From: Psychroflexus aurantiacus
GTDB lineage: Bacteria; Bacteroidota; Bacteroidia; Flavobacteriales; Flavobacteriaceae
Assembly: GCF_010820555.1 (NCBI RefSeq)
Contig: NZ_JAAIKD010000004.1
Span: 62,001 to 126,000 of the forward strand
Reading direction: 5' to 3'
Length of the DNA: 64,000 bases
The stretch's first letter is position 1. The number at the start of each line of letters is the position of its first letter. Under the pieces are notes generated by a model, which was not told where the DNA came from, ran no database searches, and saw only the letters and a program-made list of their open reading frames with translations. The translations under genes and the position numbers were made by a program. This document shows, one piece after another, positions 7,532 through 17,400 of the stretch.

Positions 7532-10500
7532 ATGAAGAAAAAATTATTACTTTTTGCAGTTAGTTTCCTAATGGTTTCCTGTGCGACTTACGAAGTTAAC
7601 TATAAAAATCTAAAAAAATTCCAATCCACCTCTTATCCAAAAGATAAAATAGTGTCACAGCGTTTTTATCTCATAGGAGATACGGGGAATGATAAAACGG
7701 AGGGCGTTCCTCCGGGGCTCGCAGCTTTCAGATCCTTTGCAGAATCGGTGGATACCAAAACGGATAAAGTGATTATTCTTGGGGATAATATTTATCCAGC
7801 CGGTCTTCCCGGTAAAGGCGGTAAGGATAGAGAACAAGCCAAGAGCATCATAGATCAGCAAACGTCAGCACTTCAGTTTTTTGAGGGGGATGTGCATTTT
7901 ATTCCTGGTAATCACGATTGGTATTCAGAAGGAATAGTATCCCTGAAAAACCAGAAAGCGCGTATTGAAGAGACCTTATCAGACCAGGACAAACCCTGGT
8001 TGCCCAAGCCAGGCTGCGGAATGTCTTCTGTTGATATCTCAGAGGATGTGCATTTAATCCTACTGGATTCTCAATGGATACTGGCCAGCTGGGATAAACA
8101 TCCACTCATCAACAGGAATTGTGATGAGATCAAGACTCTGGACCAGTTCTATGAAGAATTTGAAAGTGAACTGAAGAAAAATCAAAATAAAACCACCCTT
8201 GTGGCTTTACACCATCCCCTATATACCAATGGGGTTCATGGAGGGACTTACGAATTTTCAAAACATGTATTCCCTTCCGACAAAAAAATACCGCTGCCAG
8301 GCTTGGCATCCTTAGCCAATCTCATTCGGGTTTCCGGGGGAGTGTCTGTTCAGGATACGCAAAATAACCAGTATCAGTCTATGTTGGATAAAATTTCGGC
8401 GATAGCCAGCCGTTGGAACAGGGTGATTTTCGCCTCAGGTCATGAACATAGCTTACAGTATATCGAGCATGATCTCCTCAAGCAAATCGTTTCTGGCTCC
8501 GGATCCAAAAAGTCTTATGCAAAACTGGGCAGCGATGGTCTATTCGCTTTCCCTGGATACGGGTTTGCAGTCCTGGATGTTTTTGAGGATGCTTCATCCT
8601 GGGTGCAATTTTATTCAGCAGAAGAAGATAGTCCAGCGCTTATTTTTCAGCAAGAAATTTATGAAGGCGAAAAAACCTATGAGTTAAACCAACTTCCTGA
8701 ACATTTCACCTCCACTTATACGGGTTCTATTTATGAAGAGTTTGATTCGGAGCGCACCGGTTTTTATGAGAGTGTCTGGGGGCAACACTATCGGGATTTA
8801 TACACCAGGAAGATCACTGTTCCTGTTATGGATATTGACACGGCCTATGGCGGGTTAAGGCCGATGCGAGTGGGAGGGGGAATGCAGACCAATTCGCTAA
8901 GACTTGAAGACAGCCTTGGCAGGCAATATAACATCAGGCAAATCAAGAAGGATCCCATCAGGCTTTTGCAGGAATCGGTCTATCCCGATAAAAATCTTAC
9001 CGATGAATTTGATGAAACTGTCATCGAAGAACTCCTTTTAGATTTTATGACGGCTGCGCATCCCTATGGCTTTTTGGTTGTACCCGATTTGTCTGAAGCT
9101 ATTGGTGTTTATCATACCAATCCAAAGCTGGTTTATATTCCAAAACAAAAGGGGCTCGGGAAGTTCAACCGGGTTCATGGTGATGAAATTTATATGATTG
9201 AGGAAAGACCAGAGGACCACTGGATAGGTACTGAAGGTATTTTTGGCAATCCCAATCACGATATTGTGAGTACCGCAGACATGATTGGGCGACTGCGCAG
9301 AGATGAAAAATACAGTTTGGATGAATCCAGTTATTTGAGAGCCAGGCTATTTGATATGCTTTTGGGAGACTGGGATCGGCATGAGGACCAATGGCGATGG
9401 TCTGAATTTGAAGAAGAAAATGGAGACCGCTACTTTAGACCTATACCAAGAGACAGAGATCAGGTGTTTGCCAATTTTGATGGTGGATTTTTTGAGGTAT
9501 TGAGTACAGTTACTTCTTTTCCTAAAATATATCATCCCTACGAAGACGATATTGAACATTTGAAATGGTTTAACAATTCGGGCTTGAGTTTGGATAGGAT
9601 GATCATTAGAAATGCAACGGCAGAGGACTGGAGAAAAGAAGCAGCTTACATTCAAGAAAACCTGACTGAGGAGGTGATTGATAAGGCTTTCGCTAATTTA
9701 CCCCCTGAGATTGATGGCGAAAAGACCGAAAGACTGATGGTAACCTTCAAAAAAAGGCTAAAGTCTATCGATGATTTTGCGGATGAATATTTTAAAATCT
9801 TAAATGAAATACCGGTATTAATAGCTACAGATAAAGATGATTTTATCGATGTATACAGAGAACAAGGGGGTAAGACCCGAGTCGTTATTTCGAGAAATAT
9901 ACAAGGTGAACGCGCTTATAAAATCGTGGATAAAGTTTTTTCTGAAGAAATAACCAAAGAAATCTGGATTTACGGTTTGGATGACGAGGATGTATTTACA
10001 ACTGCTGGAGCACATTCAGCCCCCATCAAAGTAAGGCTTATTGGCGGTCACAGCCAGGATTCCTATACCCTCAACTCCGGAAAAAACGTCTTGGTCTACG
10101 ATCATAAATCTCTAAAAAACTCAGTTAATGAAAATAAAGGAGGAAGAATTGTCAGAACAGATGATTACGTAGTCAATACATTCGATAAAGACAGAAAAGT
10201 AAGTCAAATCACTACCTTTTTACCGCGTGTGGGTTACAATCCCGATGATGGTTTGCTCTTTGGTTTGCAGATGTCTTATGCTTACAAGGGGTTTCGGCTT
10301 AACCCTTTTACTTATAGGCATAACATAAAAGCAGGACTTTATACTGCCACTGGAGGCTTCGATTTTGGGTATGAAGGAGAGTTCGCTAATATCCTGGGCA
10401 ATTATAATTTGTTTACGACCTTAACTTATACAAGTCCTAATTACGCCAGAAACTTTTATGGTTTTGGAAATGGCACAGCATCGTTTGAAAATGATTTTGG

Positions 10501-11260
10501 CAGGAGTTTCAACAGAGTTAAAATAAGAAAATCAGAATTTGAACTGGGACTTAGAAGGGTATCCAAATACGGGAGTACTTTCGAACATAAATTCTCTTAT
10601 CAAAATTATAAGGTAGAAAGAACTGAGGGCCGATTTATCGATGTCATTGGAGATGAGCTGATCAGTCAGGATGCGGATTTTTTCGATCAAAAGGACTTCG
10701 TGTCCTACCAGTCGTCTTATCAGTATAAAAGTTTCGATGATGATTTGGACCCTAAGCGCGGCATGGATTTTAAAGTTGAGCTCGGCGGAACTCTGAATAC
10801 CGCAGATGTCGATGAGCATTTCTTTTTCTTACATCCGCATTTGGAATTTTACAATGCACTTTCAAAAGATAAAAAATGGGTTTTGAGAACAAAAGCAGCT
10901 TCTCAGCTTATTTTCAATGAGGACTACGAGTTTTATCAGGGGGCAATTTTAGGATCCAGAAACGGTTTAAGAGGCTATAGAAGAGATAGGTTTATCGGAA
11001 GTCAAAGTTTTGTGAGTAGCATAGACTTAAGACATAGTTTTAACGCTATACATACCAATGTAGCACCTCTTCAGTTTGGAGTTTTTGGAGGTTTTGATGT
11101 AGGCAGGGTCTGGTCTGAAGTGCCGGAACCCAACAATTGGCATAACGACTATGGCGTAGGAATTTGGGTAAATGCAGCAGATGTATTTGCCGGAACCTTA
11201 AACTTTTTCCATAGTGAAGACGGATTTTTATTCTCCTTTGGATTTGGAGCAACCTTTTAA
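7532..11260 (+). CDS. Calcineurin-like metallophosphoesterase fused to Omp85/BamA-type outer-membrane barrel, lipoprotein
   Basis: 1242 residues. MKKKLLLFAVSFLMVSC is a lipoprotein signal peptide. Residues about 45-330 carry the metallophosphoesterase motifs in order: GDTGND, GDNIYP, GNHDW, HHPLYT and GHEH (His304). A long middle region (about 380-850) has no family I can name, but includes DWDRHEDQWRW, reminiscent of a kinase-like or nucleotide-handling loop. From about 930 to the end the pattern is amphipathic beta strands, with GLRGYRRDRFIGSQ resembling the Omp85 VRGY/F loop motif and a terminal aromatic residue (FGFGATF). The protein should sit in the outer membrane with its phosphatase as a soluble domain. 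The substrate is unknown. Its stop overlaps the convergent peptidase gene by 4 nt. Confidence 0.85.
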   Translation: MKKKLLLFAVSFLMVSCATYEVNYKNLKKFQSTSYPKDKIVSQRFYLIGDTGNDKTEGVPPGLAAFRSFAESVDTKTDKVIILGDNIYPAGLPGKGGKDREQAKSIIDQQTSALQFFEGDVHFIPGNHDWYSEGIVSLKNQKARIEETLSDQDKPWLPKPGCGMSSVDISEDVHLILLDSQWILASWDKHPLINRNCDEIKTLDQFYEEFESELKKNQNKTTLVALHHPLYTNGVHGGTYEFSKHVFPSDKKIPLPGLASLANLIRVSGGVSVQDTQNNQYQSMLDKISAIASRWNRVIFASGHEHSLQYIEHDLLKQIVSGSGSKKSYAKLGSDGLFAFPGYGFAVLDVFEDASSWVQFYSAEEDSPALIFQQEIYEGEKTYELNQLPEHFTSTYTGSIYEEFDSERTGFYESVWGQHYRDLYTRKITVPVMDIDTAYGGLRPMRVGGGMQTNSLRLEDSLGRQYNIRQIKKDPIRLLQESVYPDKNLTDEFDETVIEELLLDFMTAAHPYGFLVVPDLSEAIGVYHTNPKLVYIPKQKGLGKFNRVHGDEIYMIEERPEDHWIGTEGIFGNPNHDIVSTADMIGRLRRDEKYSLDESSYLRARLFDMLLGDWDRHEDQWRWSEFEEENGDRYFRPIPRDRDQVFANFDGGFFEVLSTVTSFPKIYHPYEDDIEHLKWFNNSGLSLDRMIIRNATAEDWRKEAAYIQENLTEEVIDKAFANLPPEIDGEKTERLMVTFKKRLKSIDDFADEYFKILNEIPVLIATDKDDFIDVYREQGGKTRVVISRNIQGERAYKIVDKVFSEEITKEIWIYGLDDEDVFTTAGAHSAPIKVRLIGGHSQDSYTLNSGKNVLVYDHKSLKNSVNENKGGRIVRTDDYVVNTFDKDRKVSQITTFLPRVGYNPDDGLLFGLQMSYAYKGFRLNPFTYRHNIKAGLYTATGGFDFGYEGEFANILGNYNLFTTLTYTSPNYARNFYGFGNGTASFENDFGRSFNRVKIRKSEFELGLRRVSKYGSTFEHKFSYQNYKVERTEGRFIDVIGDELISQDADFFDQKDFVSYQSSYQYKSFDDDLDPKRGMDFKVELGGTLNTADVDEHFFFLHPHLEFYNALSKDKKWVLRTKAASQLIFNEDYEFYQGAILGSRNGLRGYRRDRFIGSQSFVSSIDLRHSFNAIHTNVAPLQFGVFGGFDVGRVWSEVPEPNNWHNDYGVGIWVNAADVFAGTLNFFHSEDGFLFSFGFGATF

Positions 11261-12000
11261 ACAATCGTTTTAATCACTCTCAAATTATGGGAATACCGCC
11301 CGGTATCTACATTAAAAATACCGGAATGGTCTATTCTGTCTATGCGGACGTGACCATGGGCATGAATGATGTAATTATCTCTCATCATAATACCTACGTG
11401 AATGATGTTCCCTTCCTCATTATCAAAAAAAGCAAGGTCACCCGGCTCACTTTCTTCGATAAAAGAAAGCGCCTGACCTTGCTTGGCTTGTTGGGAGGCA
11501 TCCCGAAATAAGGGAATGCCACTTATCTTATAAACCATTTGGGTAAATCCGCTGCAATCTATTCCAAAAGGAGATTTTCCGCCCCATAGGTAAGGAGAAT
11601 TGAGGTAAAGCATGGCCGTCTCTACCAAATCATGTTTAGAAAAGCCCTGGTTGGTGGCACCCTCAAACTGATGATCTAAAAAGCTTGTGGCATGTAGAGC
11701 AGACCCTATACAAACGGGCATCAACTGACTTGTAGCAGTAGTCATTAAACTCAGTAAATCTGTTGAATACCTATGTTTATCCTTAAGAACCTTAAACTTG
11801 CTTTCATCAATTTCAAAGGCTTGTTTTTTGTCCAGCCAGCCTTCATAGCCATCAAAAGCTATACGGATTTTAATCCATTTGGATTGGGTTTCAATAACTT
11901 CAAAATGATCACCATAAAGTAACTGAGTGACCATTTCTGACCTGTCGTTTGCTTCTGCTCGCACAGGAACCACACTGAGTGGACAAATACCGTATAGCAT
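11257..12000 (-). CDS. C40 family (NlpC/P60) peptidase
   Basis: 247 residues. The N-terminal 75 residues form an SH3b-like cell-wall-targeting domain (VVPVRAEANDRSEMVTQLLYGD...W..V), followed by a linker and an NlpC/P60 catalytic domain. The nucleophile is Cys149 in FGIDCSGFTQ; the histidines are in IIHVGIM and IIHAHGHV. Such enzymes cleave the gamma-D-Glu-diaminopimelate bond of peptidoglycan stem peptides. There is no clear signal peptide, so a role in recycling of imported peptides is as likely as periplasmic cell-wall cleavage. It lies 15 nt downstream of the thiolase gene on the same strand, so the two may be co-transcribed. Confidence 0.9.
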   Translation of the reverse strand: MLYGICPLSVVPVRAEANDRSEMVTQLLYGDHFEVIETQSKWIKIRIAFDGYEGWLDKKQAFEIDESKFKVLKDKHRYSTDLLSLMTTATSQLMPVCIGSALHATSFLDHQFEGATNQGFSKHDLVETAMLYLNSPYLWGGKSPFGIDCSGFTQMVYKISGIPLFRDASQQAKQGQALSFIEESEPGDLAFFDNEEGNIIHVGIMMRDNYIIHAHGHVRIDRIDHSGIFNVDTGRYSHNLRVIKTIV

Positions 12001-12015
12001 TTCGATGGATTAAAA

Positions 12016-13191
12016 TTAACGTTCCAGAACCATTGCAGAAGCACCACCTCCACCGTTACAGATGGCTGCAGCACCCAGTTTGGCGTTGTTTTGCTTCATG
12101 ATATGAATAAGTGTAATAAGAATTCTAACTCCTGAACAGCCTAAAGGATGTCCTAAAGATACTGCACCACCATGTACATTGACTTTTTTCTCATCTAATC
12201 CAAGCAGTCTTGTATTTGCTATACCCACGACAGAAAAGGCTTCATTGAATTCGAAAAAATCAATATCCTCTTTTGTCAGGTTTGCTTTTTTAAGTGCTAG
12301 CGGAAGCGCTTTGGCTGGAGCAGTCGTAAAGCGTTTCGGTTCTTTGGCAGCATCAGCATAACTCTTTATAGTTGCCAGTACTTCCAGGCCAAGTTCTTCA
12401 GCTTTTTCCCTGGTCATGAGAATAACGGCTCCCGCACCATCATTTATAGTTGAGGCATTGGCAGCAGTTGAAGTACCCTCTTTGCTGAAAGCTGGTCTGA
12501 GTTTACTGATTTTATCAATTTTGATATTTTTAAACTCCTCATCTTCATTCATCACTACAGGCTCTCCACGTCTTTGAGGGATTTCTACAGGGACTACTTC
12601 ATCCTTAAATTTTCCAGCGTCCCAGGCCGCTTTGCTTTTTCTATAAGATTCTTTGGCAAATTCGTCCTGTTCCTCTCTGGAAATGTTGTGTTCTGTGGCG
12701 CAAAGGTCTGCACAAACCCCCATGGCATTATGGTCATAAGCATCTACAAGTCCATCGCGTTGCAAGCCGTCCACCATTTGCGCCGGACCAAATTTTTGTC
12801 CATTTCTCAAATGAAGGTAATGTGGAATCATACTCATGTTTTCCATACCCCCAGCTACAATAATTTCAGCATCACCAGCGGCAATAGCCTGTGCAGCCTG
12901 CATAACGGCTTTCATCCCGCTGGCGCAAACTTTATTGATGGTGGTACAAGGCACTGTATCTGGAATGCCAGCACCCATAGCGGCTTGTCTGGCAGGAGCC
13001 TGACCATTATTGGCTTGCACGACATTCCCCATCAGCACTTCATCTACCAGTTCCGGATTTAAATTAATTTTGGAAAGTGCTCCTTTTATTGCAATCTCAC
13101 CCAGCTTAGTCGCAGGAATTGTAGATAAGCTTCCTAAAAAACTTCCAATGGGTGTTCTTGCAGCACTTACTATAACGATATCTTTAGACAT
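12016..13191 (-). CDS. Acetyl-CoA C-acyltransferase (thiolase)
   Basis: 391 residues, the standard thiolase length. The acyl-accepting Cys89 lies in NKVCASGMKA. The C-terminal catalytic motifs are NEAF, GHPLGCSG (general-base His) and CNGGGGASAM (second catalytic Cys). It either condenses two acetyl-CoA to acetoacetyl-CoA or cleaves 3-ketoacyl-CoA in beta-oxidation. No HMG-CoA synthase, crotonase or acyl-CoA dehydrogenase gene is adjacent to settle which (atoB-type biosynthetic versus fadA-type). No -7 box was recognised upstream. Confidence 0.93.
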   Translation of the reverse strand: MSKDIVIVSAARTPIGSFLGSLSTIPATKLGEIAIKGALSKINLNPELVDEVLMGNVVQANNGQAPARQAAMGAGIPDTVPCTTINKVCASGMKAVMQAAQAIAAGDAEIIVAGGMENMSMIPHYLHLRNGQKFGPAQMVDGLQRDGLVDAYDHNAMGVCADLCATEHNISREEQDEFAKESYRKSKAAWDAGKFKDEVVPVEIPQRRGEPVVMNEDEEFKNIKIDKISKLRPAFSKEGTSTAANASTINDGAGAVILMTREKAEELGLEVLATIKSYADAAKEPKRFTTAPAKALPLALKKANLTKEDIDFFEFNEAFSVVGIANTRLLGLDEKKVNVHGGAVSLGHPLGCSGVRILITLIHIMKQNNAKLGAAAICNGGGGASAMVLER

Positions 13192-13383
13192 AAAAATTGA
13201 AATTTTAATTTCAGCGAATTTAATAATTTAAACCCAATCCCGTTTATTTTAAGGAGACCTTAAACTATTTTTGTGACCTCGATTCCTTTATTTCCTTCTA
13301 AATCAGCCTAATGAAATGTCAATCAGGTTTTATGCCCATGAAAACTAATGCGTGCAGATAGAGACTTAGACCATATATTTTCA

Positions 13384-13391
13384 TAAATTTG
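13384..13391 (+). promoter_or_regulatory. Putative -7 box of the PgpH-type gene
   Basis: TAAATTTG is an exact match to TAnnTTTG and ends 14 nt before the ATG at 13406, which would give a very short leader. The -33 element is weak (CTTA at about 13364). Confidence 0.4.
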
Positions 13392-13405
13392 AGCAATATT
13401 TTGAT

Positions 13406-15448
13406 ATGAAGAACCTTTTAGACAATTTATACAGGAATCAATCTATAATCTTTAAGTTTTTTCTTTTAGCTGTAAGTGTTTTTCTTATTGTTTATTTCTT
13501 TCCAACCGGGGGGCAATTCAAATATGAAATCGTAAAAGGTAAACCCTGGCAGTATGAAAATCTTTATGCTCCTTTTGATTTTGCCATTTTAAAATCTGAC
13601 GAAGAGATTGCCGCTGAAAAGTCTAAAATACGGAAAACCCATATTCCTTATTATCAATTTGATGTCGCTACGGCCGAAAAAGTTGAAAATACCTGGCAAA
13701 GCAAGCTTGAGACATCCCAGGATTCCTTACTTCAAAATAATCCAGAGCTTTCCAATTTCATTTCAGAAACCATAAGCGATGTCTATGAAAATGGAATTCG
13801 GATAAAAGAGGATGAGGAAAACAATTATAGCGTCGTTTTTCTCATTAAGAATAAGCAAGTTGAAGATGTGCTTTATGAAGATTTGCTTACCCAGGAAGAT
13901 TTAAAGCCTTTCCTCATTTCAGAAATTCAAGAAGCTGATTTAACAGCGTATAGAAATACCCTGTTACAAATCTTTTTCGATGTTTTAGAAGTCAATGTCA
14001 AATATGATGAGGAGCTCAATCAAAACCAAATACAGTCCAAATTTGACCAGATATCTTACACCAGAGGCCGAGTCACCAAAGGCAGTAAAATCATTGCCAA
14101 AGGGGAAATTATTGAAGGGGAGAAATTAAGAATGCTGAAGTCTCTCAAGCATGAGTATGAATCTCAAAGTTTGGAATCTTCTTCTTATGTGGTTGTGATT
14201 ACCGGGTATACCTGTTTAGTAGCGCTTTCTCTTTTGATGCTTTTATTATTCATCAGGCAGTATCGCCCTGATATTTTTGACAATAACAATAAAATCAGCT
14301 TTATATTTTTCAACATTCTTTTTCTTGTGTTTCTCACTTTGCTGGTGCTGAAGCTCGATAATGATTATATCTATGTGGTTCCGCTCTGTATTTTGCCACT
14401 TACCCTCAAGGCTTTTTTCGATGCCAGACTTGGTTTATTTACCCACATGATTACCGTTTTAATTCTTGGTCTTGTTGTGCCAGACAGTTATGAATATATG
14501 TTCCTGCAAATCATCGCCGGAATTGTTACCATTCTGACGGTCTCAGAGCTTTATAAAAGAGCAAACCTGTTTATCTCTGTAGTTCAGATTACACTGGTGT
14601 ATATTTTCGCCTATTTCGCCTTCAATATGATTAAGGAAGGCAGTATTGCCGATATCAATTACAATAATTTTATTTACTTCCTGCTCAGTGGAGTAGGCCT
14701 CTTATTTGTCCAGCCTTTGATTTATGCCTATGAAAAGATTTTTGGACTTATTTCAGATTTATCCCTGCTTGAGTTATCGGATACCAATTCGAAACTGCTC
14801 AAAGAACTGGCCAATATCGCTCCGGGAACCTTCCACCATTCTTTGAATGTGGCCAATCTTGCGGAAGCTGCTGCCAATGAAATTGGTGCCAACTCCTTAT
14901 TGATAAGGGTAGGAGCCTTATACCATGATATTGGAAAAATGAAAAATCCAATTTATTTCACAGAAAACCAATCCACGTCTGTTTCACCTCATGATGAGCT
15001 TTCTCCAAAAGAAAGTGCAGAAATTATTATCAATCACAGACTTGCAGGAATAGAAATCGCCAAACGCAGGAACCTTCCGGATCGTATTATTGATTTCATA
15101 AGAACTCATCATGGTACTACAACGGTTTATTATTTTTACACCAAGCAAAAAGAAGAAGAGGAAGGCGAAGTCAATGAAAAGGATTTCAGATATCCCGGAC
15201 CGATTCCCTTTAGTAAAGAAACCGCTATTCTTATGATGTGTGATGCTGTAGAAGCAGCCAGCAAATCCCTGAAAGAACCCAACACCAAATTGATTGATGA
15301 TTTTGTCGATAAAATTATTAATAAGCAAATTCAGGAAGACCAGTTTATCAATGCCAATATTACCTTCAAAGAAATTCAGTCCATCAAAAAGATTTTAAAA
15401 TCTAAACTGAACAATATCTATCACCTCAGAATTGAATACCCAGATTAA
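13406..15448 (+). CDS. 7TM-HD family (PgpH-type) cyclic dinucleotide phosphodiesterase
   Basis: 680 residues. An N-terminal TM segment (about 16-32) is followed by an extracytoplasmic 7TMR-HDED domain (about 35-255), a bundle of about seven TM segments (258-450), and a cytoplasmic HD domain (470-650). The HD signature is intact: His477-His478 in FHHSLNVA and His507-Asp508 in YHDIGK, then HHG and a late Asp region. Characterised members hydrolyse c-di-AMP to pApA, controlling turgor and envelope stress; that substrate is inferred here. The gene is followed after a single base by cmk, so the two form an operon. Regulation through the extracytoplasmic domain is likely but its ligand is unknown. 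Confidence 0.88.
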   Translation: MKNLLDNLYRNQSIIFKFFLLAVSVFLIVYFFPTGGQFKYEIVKGKPWQYENLYAPFDFAILKSDEEIAAEKSKIRKTHIPYYQFDVATAEKVENTWQSKLETSQDSLLQNNPELSNFISETISDVYENGIRIKEDEENNYSVVFLIKNKQVEDVLYEDLLTQEDLKPFLISEIQEADLTAYRNTLLQIFFDVLEVNVKYDEELNQNQIQSKFDQISYTRGRVTKGSKIIAKGEIIEGEKLRMLKSLKHEYESQSLESSSYVVVITGYTCLVALSLLMLLLFIRQYRPDIFDNNNKISFIFFNILFLVFLTLLVLKLDNDYIYVVPLCILPLTLKAFFDARLGLFTHMITVLILGLVVPDSYEYMFLQIIAGIVTILTVSELYKRANLFISVVQITLVYIFAYFAFNMIKEGSIADINYNNFIYFLLSGVGLLFVQPLIYAYEKIFGLISDLSLLELSDTNSKLLKELANIAPGTFHHSLNVANLAEAAANEIGANSLLIRVGALYHDIGKMKNPIYFTENQSTSVSPHDELSPKESAEIIINHRLAGIEIAKRRNLPDRIIDFIRTHHGTTTVYYFYTKQKEEEEGEVNEKDFRYPGPIPFSKETAILMMCDAVEAASKSLKEPNTKLIDDFVDKIINKQIQEDQFINANITFKEIQSIKKILKSKLNNIYHLRIEYPD

Positions 15449-15449
15449 T

Positions 15450-16139
15450 ATGAAACCCATTGTTATTGCCATAGACGGCCATTCCTCCACAGGGAAAAGT
15501 ACGGTTGCCAAAAAACTAGCCAAGGAACTTCAATATAAATATGTGGATACCGGGGCCATGTACAGAGCGGTAACGCTTTTTGCTATGAGAAATAACTGGC
15601 TTCAAAACGCTGAAGTGGATGAGTCAAAACTGGTTGAAAATTTACCTTCCATAGAAATTAATTTTGAATACAATCCTGAAGCGGGTACCAATGATGTGAT
15701 TCTCAATGGAGAAAATGTGGAGAACGAAATCAGGGCCATGGAGGTCTCTGAAAACGTAAGCTCTGTGGCCAAGATTGATAAAGTGAGAGAGAAACTCGTT
15801 CAGACTCAAAAGCAGCTGGGTGAGGAAAAAGGAATTGTGATGGATGGCCGTGACATTGGAACGGTTGTGTTTCCAAACGCTGAACTTAAAATCTTTATGA
15901 CGGCCAGTGCCGATATCAGGGCACAACGCCGCTACAACGAACTTAAAGAAAAAGGCGAGGACATCACTTTTGAAGAGATTCTTAAAAACGTCAAACATCG
16001 GGACCATATAGATACCAACCGAGAAAACTCTCCGCTTATTCAGGCGGAAGACGCTATCAAAATCGATAACAGTCATCTTAGCCAGGAAGAGCAGTTTGAA
16101 ACCATCATGCATCTGGTCAGGGAAAGAGTAGAAGCCTGA
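15450..16139 (+). CDS. cmk: (d)CMP kinase
   Basis: 229 residues from the ATG at 15450. The P-loop GHSSTGKSTVAKKLA and the following YVDTGAMYRAVT are diagnostic of cytidylate kinase, with GRDIGTVVFPNAELKIFMTAS and the lid region RAQRRYNE later. It phosphorylates CMP and dCMP with ATP. A longer frame opens at a TTG at 15432, inside the preceding gene, but the residues it adds (MNTQIN) are not conserved, and the ATG placed one base after the upstream stop codon is the natural coupled start. Operon with the PgpH-type gene. Confidence 0.95.
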   Translation: MKPIVIAIDGHSSTGKSTVAKKLAKELQYKYVDTGAMYRAVTLFAMRNNWLQNAEVDESKLVENLPSIEINFEYNPEAGTNDVILNGENVENEIRAMEVSENVSSVAKIDKVREKLVQTQKQLGEEKGIVMDGRDIGTVVFPNAELKIFMTASADIRAQRRYNELKEKGEDITFEEILKNVKHRDHIDTNRENSPLIQAEDAIKIDNSHLSQEEQFETIMHLVRERVEA

Positions 16140-16260
16140 TTCACCTCCGGGATATAAATCATTTTTAATTGGTAAGAGTGTGACACCTGTCTACCGACAA
16201 ATACAGGCTCGCGCCAGCCATTGATTTATCTATTTAGCTTGATGTGTCATCTTTATTTTC

Positions 16261-16378
16261 ATCCTGAAGGGATTGCATATTTATAGACCTCAAAAGGTGT
16301 TTTTATTCGATCCCGATGGGGTCGTATCGAATTCAATATTTGTTTTCTATAAAGATTTGAATCCCTCGGATGCTTCTA
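16261..16378. repeat. REP-like intergenic repeat remnant
   Basis: In the 257-nt gap after cmk there are short GC-rich inverted repeats in an AT-rich background: ATCCTGAAGGGAT (16262-16274) and CGATCCCGATGGGGTCG (16309-16325), each followed by an ATATTTNT(A) stretch. The spacing and the 'ATCCC..GGGAT..ATATTT' style resemble intergenic palindromic repeats common in Bacteroidota genomes. Only one cluster lies in this window, so repetition cannot be shown here. The rest of the gap holds nothing recognisable. Confidence 0.4.
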
Positions 16379-16396
16379 TTCCAGAAGCTTAAACCC

Positions 16397-17398
16397 TTAA
16401 TTCATTTTCAGAATCAAATCCATCAAACGGTTGCTGTATCCTCTTTCGTTGTCATACCAGCCTATCAGTTTTATCAGATTTCCTCCAATCACCGAGGTCA
16501 TTTCTGCATCAAACACACAGGAATACGGATTGCCAACAATATCAATACTCACCAGAGGAACTTCAGAATATTGCAAAATGCCTTTTAAATGCGTTTCAGA
16601 TGCTTTTTTAAATAGAGCATTGACTTCTTCAATACTTGTGGAGGATTTTACATTCAGGGTCATATCGGTTAGAGAACCGTTGGGAACAGGGACGCGTATA
16701 CCACAGCCGCCAATCACATCGCTCAGGTCGGGAAATATTTTGGTCAGCGCTTTTGCTGCACCGGTTGTGGTAGGGATGATGGATTGTGAAGCTGCTCTAG
16801 CTCGTCTTAAATCACGATGTGGCCTGTCATGTAAACTCTGGTCTGCCGTGTAGGAATGAACCGTTGTGATGTAAGCCTGCTCCACTTCAAGCGCCTCATG
16901 AATGACTTTCAGCATAGGGGCGGCATTATTGGTTGTACAGGACGCGTTGGAAATCATTACATCATCTGCGTTCAGTACCCAGTCGTTCACACCCAGAACT
17001 ATCATTTTAACGGAGTCATCACTTGGCGGAACACTCAAAATCAATTTTTGGGCACCGGCCTCCAGGTGTAAATTGAGTTCAGCTTTGGTCTTGAATTTAC
17101 CTGTACATTCTACAAGCGTCTCCACATCAAATCTGGCCCAATCCAGATCTTTGAGCTGAGGAGTATTCACCAAAGGGAATAATTTGCCCTCTACCAAAAT
17201 CCCTTCCTCATTATAACTGACATCAAACGGAAACTGACCGTGAATGCTGTCGTATTTTAGCAAATGAGAGAGTGTCCTGGCATCTGTCAAATCATTGATG
17301 GCCACTACTTCAAGGTGTGGATGCTCGTATAATAAACGGAAAAGGCTTCGACCGATACGACCAAAGCCATTTATTCCTACTCTTATAGTTTTATGCAT
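16397..17398 (-). CDS. gap: Glyceraldehyde-3-phosphate dehydrogenase, type I
   Basis: 333 residues. The NAD-binding motif GINGFGRIGR is at the N-terminus, the catalytic Cys154 lies in SNASCTTNNAAP, the catalytic His is in VHSYTADQ, and the substrate loop includes GCGIRVPVPNGS. The SCTTNN variant, rather than SCTTNC, occurs in several lineages. The residues after beta-2 (AINDLTD) suggest NAD rather than NADP preference. It converts glyceraldehyde 3-phosphate to 1,3-bisphosphoglycerate. The start codon lies 2 nt after lipA, so it is co-transcribed with lipoate synthesis, an unusual pairing for a glycolytic gene. It may be one of several gap copies in the genome. Confidence 0.95.
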   Translation of the reverse strand: MHKTIRVGINGFGRIGRSLFRLLYEHPHLEVVAINDLTDARTLSHLLKYDSIHGQFPFDVSYNEEGILVEGKLFPLVNTPQLKDLDWARFDVETLVECTGKFKTKAELNLHLEAGAQKLILSVPPSDDSVKMIVLGVNDWVLNADDVMISNASCTTNNAAPMLKVIHEALEVEQAYITTVHSYTADQSLHDRPHRDLRRARAASQSIIPTTTGAAKALTKIFPDLSDVIGGCGIRVPVPNGSLTDMTLNVKSSTSIEEVNALFKKASETHLKGILQYSEVPLVSIDIVGNPYSCVFDAEMTSVIGGNLIKLIGWYDNERGYSNRLMDLILKMN

Positions 17399-17400
17399 TC

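Noticed and set aside
12574-13062. 162-codon plus-strand frame opposite the thiolase gene
   Set aside because: Antisense to a fully motif-bearing thiolase; no coherent protein features.
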